Part shown: positions 52,401 to 58,400 of the stretch, in pieces
How the letters are laid out: each line of letters opens with the position of its first letter
Numbering within the stretch: position 1 is the stretch's first letter
Assembly: GCA_020796225.1 (NCBI GenBank)
Contig: CM036755.1
Span: 15,129,317-15,193,316 of the forward strand
Length of the DNA stretch: 64,000 nt
From: Arion vulgaris
Taxonomy: Eukaryota > Mollusca > Gastropoda > Stylommatophora > Arionidae
Reading direction: 5' to 3'
Program-made: the position numbers and the translations under genes
Notes under the pieces: model-generated
Seen by the model: only the letters and a program-made list of their open reading frames with translations
The model's database searches: none
Told to the model about the DNA's origin: nothing

Positions 52401-55400
52401 ATATGCTGCTAAAAGGTAAGCCTTTGCCTTGCGTTACAAAGGTCGTTGGTTTGAATCCGTATTGTTGGTCCACGAGTGAATTTTTTACAGAGACCCCTAA
52501 GATTGCTGCCAGAGATACAGGGTTCATGCTTTGTGCAATACTCTTGACAGGGGCGTGCCATTTCTCGGAGTGGGGCAGAGCCAAATGGGATAAGACCCGG
52601 AGCAATGAAGTCAATCCTTCTGCTTTAGACCTTTTTAGACTAGAACGTAGCTAAATTTTAATAGATATGCAGCTGAATTGTCTCTCTTATCTGACACATT
52701 ACAGCTGAATTGTCTCTTTTATCTGACACATTGCATCTGAATTGTCTCTTTTATTTCACACATTACAGCTGAATCATCATGAACAAGTTGACTCACTCAT
52801 ATTAGTCAATCCAACAGCCAGCAGAAGTGGTTGGATTGAGTGGGGATATCAAAAGGTAAGTGTAATGTTAGTCTACTAACTAAAGTATATAGCTGATAAA
52901 CTTTAAATATTCAAGACAAATTTAAGGTACCATCAATTCAGTCCACTGGAATTGTTACTGCTGTACAGCATCATATTTACATTGATTTATCTCTATTTTA
53001 TAATGAATGGTTTTTCATCATCATCATGACATGTTGTGTACTAAAAAACTGGTTAGCGCATTCTGTGTCACAATGTGTTCACCCGTCAAGAAGGTCAGTG
53101 TGCGGGAGGGGTCACTTTCCTATGCTCAGGGACATTCTATCGAGCAAAAGCAAATTCGGTAACAGAGATAAGTGCCAGATCGATTACACCATCTGTGTCT
53201 CATGTCTGGGCGCTAATTGAGTTGAACCGATATTCAAAATAGGTTAGAATTTAGTAGAATCTGACGCAAAGTGATACCATATCTATTATCAGTATTTTCT
53301 TTTGATCAAATATTGAAGTCGCCTGCTATGAGCAACTTTGCTCAGATCATCAAGAGTTCTTGGAAACAAACCCAGCAATCTGCAATAAAGAGTTGGTCCA
53401 CATAGTCATATACATTATAGATTCGCCATACTTGATTATAAATTGTTACCAGAATTCCATATAACTCCACACATGCAGTTAAGAGTCATATGTACCAAGG
53501 TAGTTGTGGGGAATATCATTTTTCACATAGATAGCCTGTCTTCATTCTACGCCAGCTTCACCAGAATCGGATTAACATTGAAATCCTGGACACTAGATGG
53601 CTATATTCTGTTGAAAATTGGTTTCTTAAATCATGAAGACGTTGAAATCATAAACAAGCTTCTGTAGGATTTGTGCTCCTTGTTTTGCACAACAGCAACT
53701 CTAGTAGCCAATGCATAGACTTGAGGATGAGACTTGTCTTTTTATTTTTAATTGTCTCTGTCTTCATCTTGTCTTTTACATCCACTTCTCGACCTCATCT
53801 GTATGCATAGTTTCCTTGCTCGATCTGCTGGAGGACCAGGCGAGAGTGTACAAACTTTGTAGCACCGGCTGGATGCCATTGATACAAAACAATATGAACC
53901 TAAAAACAAAAAGCATTCAACATTATATTTGGCGAAAAAGTATAAATTGCCAAAATAAAAACCAGTGTGTATTGTTGTTTAGACCTAAAATTGTAAATCA
54001 ATTTCTTGTAAGAATAATTTGTAACTAGATGTTAAAATGTCTATACTAGGTTAAACGCAACTAAAAAATAACCAACTGTAGAAAAGGCAAATATTTATAC
54101 TAACAAATAGTTCATCATCAAGTACCTTGTCCCTTCCGAACTTGGCTCCCATGACAGCAGTCCTGAAAAACTCTGTTCTGTGCAAGTTGGCAGGCATCAG
54201 CAGCAGTCTTTCTCAGATCGTCAATGACATCTTGCACCCATTGTCATCTAAGTCTTCCTCTCATTCTTCTTCCAGGCACCATTCCCTCCAAAATTAATTT
54301 CTCTAGGCCCTCATGTCGTTTGAAGTGTCCGAAATATTGAATTTTCCTTGTTTTTATGCTCTTCAATAACCAACTCTCTTTAATATCAAGCTGTTGCAGA
54401 ACAGAAGCATTTGTTCTTTGTTATAATTTAACAAAGTTATAATTTTTCTTTAAACCCAACATATTACAGTGCTTTATTCTTATTTCGTGTAGTATGCTGG
54501 GAGATTGTATATGATAGAAATTAATGCTGATTGCCCAGAGCAGTTGCCATGCATATGCAGGTCATATTTTTGTTTCTCCCTAATGACAAAAAAATGTTGA
54601 CCTTGCAGAGACCTAGACCATGTATATGACCAGCATTACCACAGAGTTGACCTCTTATCACCTGTGTTGTTCAATATTTACACAGCAAATGTAGCCAACA
54701 TTCAGCTGACCCTTTTGAGTCAGACATTGACTTGTGCAGATGACATATTTATAGAACTGAATCAGACAGACAAGAAATTACCTAAGTCATTCAAGGGACA
54801 TTGCATACCAGATCGCATTGGTGAAGGGAGTCTTGCTCTCAGGTCAATCCTGAGAACTGTTTTGTTGTGCTTTGTGAATAATTCCATAGTCACTCAAGTT
54901 TGGCCTATACAGAGTTACCATTGGTTGGGTATCTGGCATTGGGACAGGCTTTGCTAGCTATCTTTCAAACATGTTGAACAAAGGATACAGCATTGCAAGT
55001 ATTGTCTTGCAGCCCTTGAGATTAAGGTAGCTACACACCTTGAGCATAGACTACTTGTCCTCTTGTTCCATGAACTGACCTATGTCCATGGTAGATTATT
55101 GACTGGACATCCTCATGAAATTACGATCACAATGTAAAATCGAATCTATTCAGAATGAAGGCATGCGCATAGTTCTTTACTTCACCACAGATACTCCTCC
55201 CATTGTAAAGTTGAGATGTATGCTTTACATTGTCACTACTTTCCCATCATGCTATCATCCAAACCAAAGTTGTTGCTTTTCAGATTTACCATTTCAAGTC
55301 AGTGCATTTCTTCATCTATGTTTTATGTGAGTTATTGTTATCAATTTTCAAAGCAATGTTTTATTGTAATATTTCTTTTATCACCAAATTTGAGTAAAGA

Positions 55401-58400
55401 TGTTATATTTCACAAAATGTTGCAATAATATCAACAGATGAACTCGTGGTATTTGTTTAGCGGACAGCTTACTTCCTTCACAGAAGAATATCTATTGTGG
55501 CATTGGTTTGGGAAGGTAAGTATACTTCACATTTGTTCATTTTAAACCTTTCTATGACCTATGTTCTCAAGTACTCTATTCAGGATAGAGAGAGAAGTAA
55601 TCTATTCAGTTTGAAGCAGTATTATATCTCAAAGCAATCTATCCATAATATCAAGCACTCATTTATTTCCATTGTTAAATATATCCTGGACTAAGACTTT
55701 AATATTGACTTGCTTTTGCCATTAGTAAAACCAACCAAATTGTTTGTTGAAGAAGGGTAAATCATCACAGATAAAATGACTTCTGTTGAGTGTGACTATA
55801 GCACAGATAAAATGACTTCTGTTGAGTGTGACTGTAGCACTGATAAAATAACTTCTGTTGAGTGTGACTGTAGCACTGATAAAATGAAAAGAAGTCGAGA
55901 GGAAGGCTATGAAAAATTTGGATAGATGGTATCACATAATCTTGTCAAAAAAGCAAAAATATGTATCGCCCAAGCCACTAGAGCAGTGTAAGACAAAGAC
56001 AGAAAAGCACAACACTGGGCAACAACCCTGTAACTGTGATGACAGAAGAAAAAGAAAAAACAATGACCATTAAATATATTTGTTTTCCTATAGAAAACCC
56101 GTTGGACTAATCATGATCTGATTCACACTTATAAGGAGTACATCAAGACTATCAATGCACAGAATCTGGCACTTTTCATTGAGACATATCTCAAGTAAGA
56201 AATGTACCCATACTTTCTTATGTTAGTTATCTTTGTTTTTTTTCCTTTCATGTGTCTCTTGATTTATTATATCTGAACTATTTCATTGTCTTCATCACCC
56301 CCTAATCATCATTTTATGTCACTATTTCATTGTCTTCATCATGCCTAATCATCATTTTTATGTCACTATTTCATTGTCTTCATCATTCCTAATCATCATC
56401 ATTTTTATGTTACTATTTCATTGTCTTCATCACCCCCTAATCATAATTTTTATGTCACTATTTCATTGTCTTCATCATGCCTAATCATCATTTTTATGTT
56501 ACTATTTCATTGTCTTCATCACCCCCTAATCATCATTTTTATGTCACTATTTCATTGTCTTCATCATGCCTAATCATCATTTTTATGTTACTATTTCATT
56601 GTCTTCATCACCCCCTAATCATCATTTTTATGTCACTATTTCATTGTCTTCATCATGCCTAATCATCATTTTTATGTTACTATTTCATTGTCTTCATCAT
56701 GCCTAATCATCATTTTTATGTCATTATTTCATTGTCTTCATCATGCCTAATCATCATTTTTATGTCATTATTTCATTGTCTTCATCACCCCCTAATCATC
56801 ATTTTTATGTTACTATTTCATTGTCTTCATCACCCCCTAATCATCATTTTTATGTCATTATTTCATTGTCTTCATCATGCCTAATCATCATTTTTATGTT
56901 ACTATTTCATTGTCTTCATCATGCCTAATCATCATTTTTATGTTACTATTTCATTGTCTTCATCATGCCTAATCATCATTTTTATGTCACTATTTCATTG
57001 TCTTCATCACCCCCTAATCATCATTTTTATGTCACTATTTCATTGTCTTCATCACCCCCTAATCATCATTTTTATGTCACTATTTCATTGTCTTCATCAC
57101 CCCCTAATCATCATTTTTATGTCACTATTTCATTGTCTTCATCACCCCCTAATCATCATTTTTATGTCACTATTTCATTGTCTTCATCATGCCTAATCAT
57201 CATTTTTATGTCATTGTTTCATTGACTACGTCTTTGTCTGAGATTTAAACGGAAACAAATATTAACCATTTTATTTTTTGCTAGACGAGAACATTAAAAC
57301 ATGTATTAAGGAACAAAATCAATGCATTTGAAATGGGTGATACTGAAAAATTTCTCAGAGCGCCCTGGACACAGAGTAGTGAATAAAACAATGACATACT
57401 GCATGATTTAAATATCGTAGAGCATTGGTTCATAGACAACTTGTCCCGGAAAAAGTATTTCAGTCACATTAAATGACATAGTGGTTTGGACAGAACAGTA
57501 ATGGAAGGCATGGTTCCTGGGGGTTGAGGCAGGGGAAGACCAAGAGGAAGGTGGCAGCAGGACATCAAAGAAACCTTGAAGATGACTTTAGAAAAGGCAG
57601 GAGAAATAGCTAGAGACAGTTTTTCAGACAGACTGTGATGAAAGCGACATTATGCGAGTGATATGCTACTTAATGATGATGATCCTCTCTTACAAGTTAA
57701 TATAATGTTCATCCCTTCAGTTGTTCATGAATGGTATTATGGAAACAAAGTGTTTACTTTAATAAAATGCGCATAGTTTGACCATCAAGTTGCATTTGTA
57801 GTTGAATTAAGTTTAACATCAAGACAAGAGACAGTGGATGTTGGAGGTCCTGAAATTTTGTTGGTTATATTTTTGATCAGTGCATTTCAACCCTTGATAA
57901 AATAGGTGCCACCTTAGAACAATCTGTAACTTCAAATAGATGTATAACATTATTTTAACAAAAATGGTTAGCTGTGATATCTGGTCATATGAGTCTTATA
58001 GGTCACTCATCTGTCATCAGTATGTCAGTAACTTCAATGAAATCTATGATTTTCTTTAGGTCATCTGCAGAGATCCTCAGGTTTGAAAGTAACACTGTCT
58101 GAGTATGTGATATTTTCTCGTTCTCTTACCTGTAGGCAGACTGCCTTAAAAGATATCAAAGTAAAACAACAACTTGTCATACCTTGTGGTGTGTTGGCGA
58201 AATACAGTGTTGAGCATCATTTATTCTTTTGCTGTGAATTTTGCCATCAGTTGCTGTGTGCCCGCGGTCTTTGTTGAAGGATCATCTGCTCGCAGGGGTC
58301 AAAGGTGAATAGGGACAACGCAGTGCCAGGATTAGTGAGCTGGCACTAATCAAGATCCTACCCCACCTCCACGGGGTGACCCTGGTAACAGACAACCGAT

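Noticed and set aside
53030..53220. GC-richer ORF as an extra NDRG exon in intron 6
   Set aside because: Exons 6 and 7 already join in phase with conserved flanking residues, and the ORF has no similarity to the family.
56276..57224. CRISPR-like regular array
   Set aside because: Units are contiguous and near identical with no unique spacers, and the genome is eukaryotic.
56477..57225. Series of 60-90 codon ORFs ([15 protein letters not shown]...) as a repetitive secreted or membrane protein
   Set aside because: They are translations of the 44/45-bp minisatellite in all frames. The frame changes with each 44- or 45-bp unit, and the array lies in an NDRG intron.
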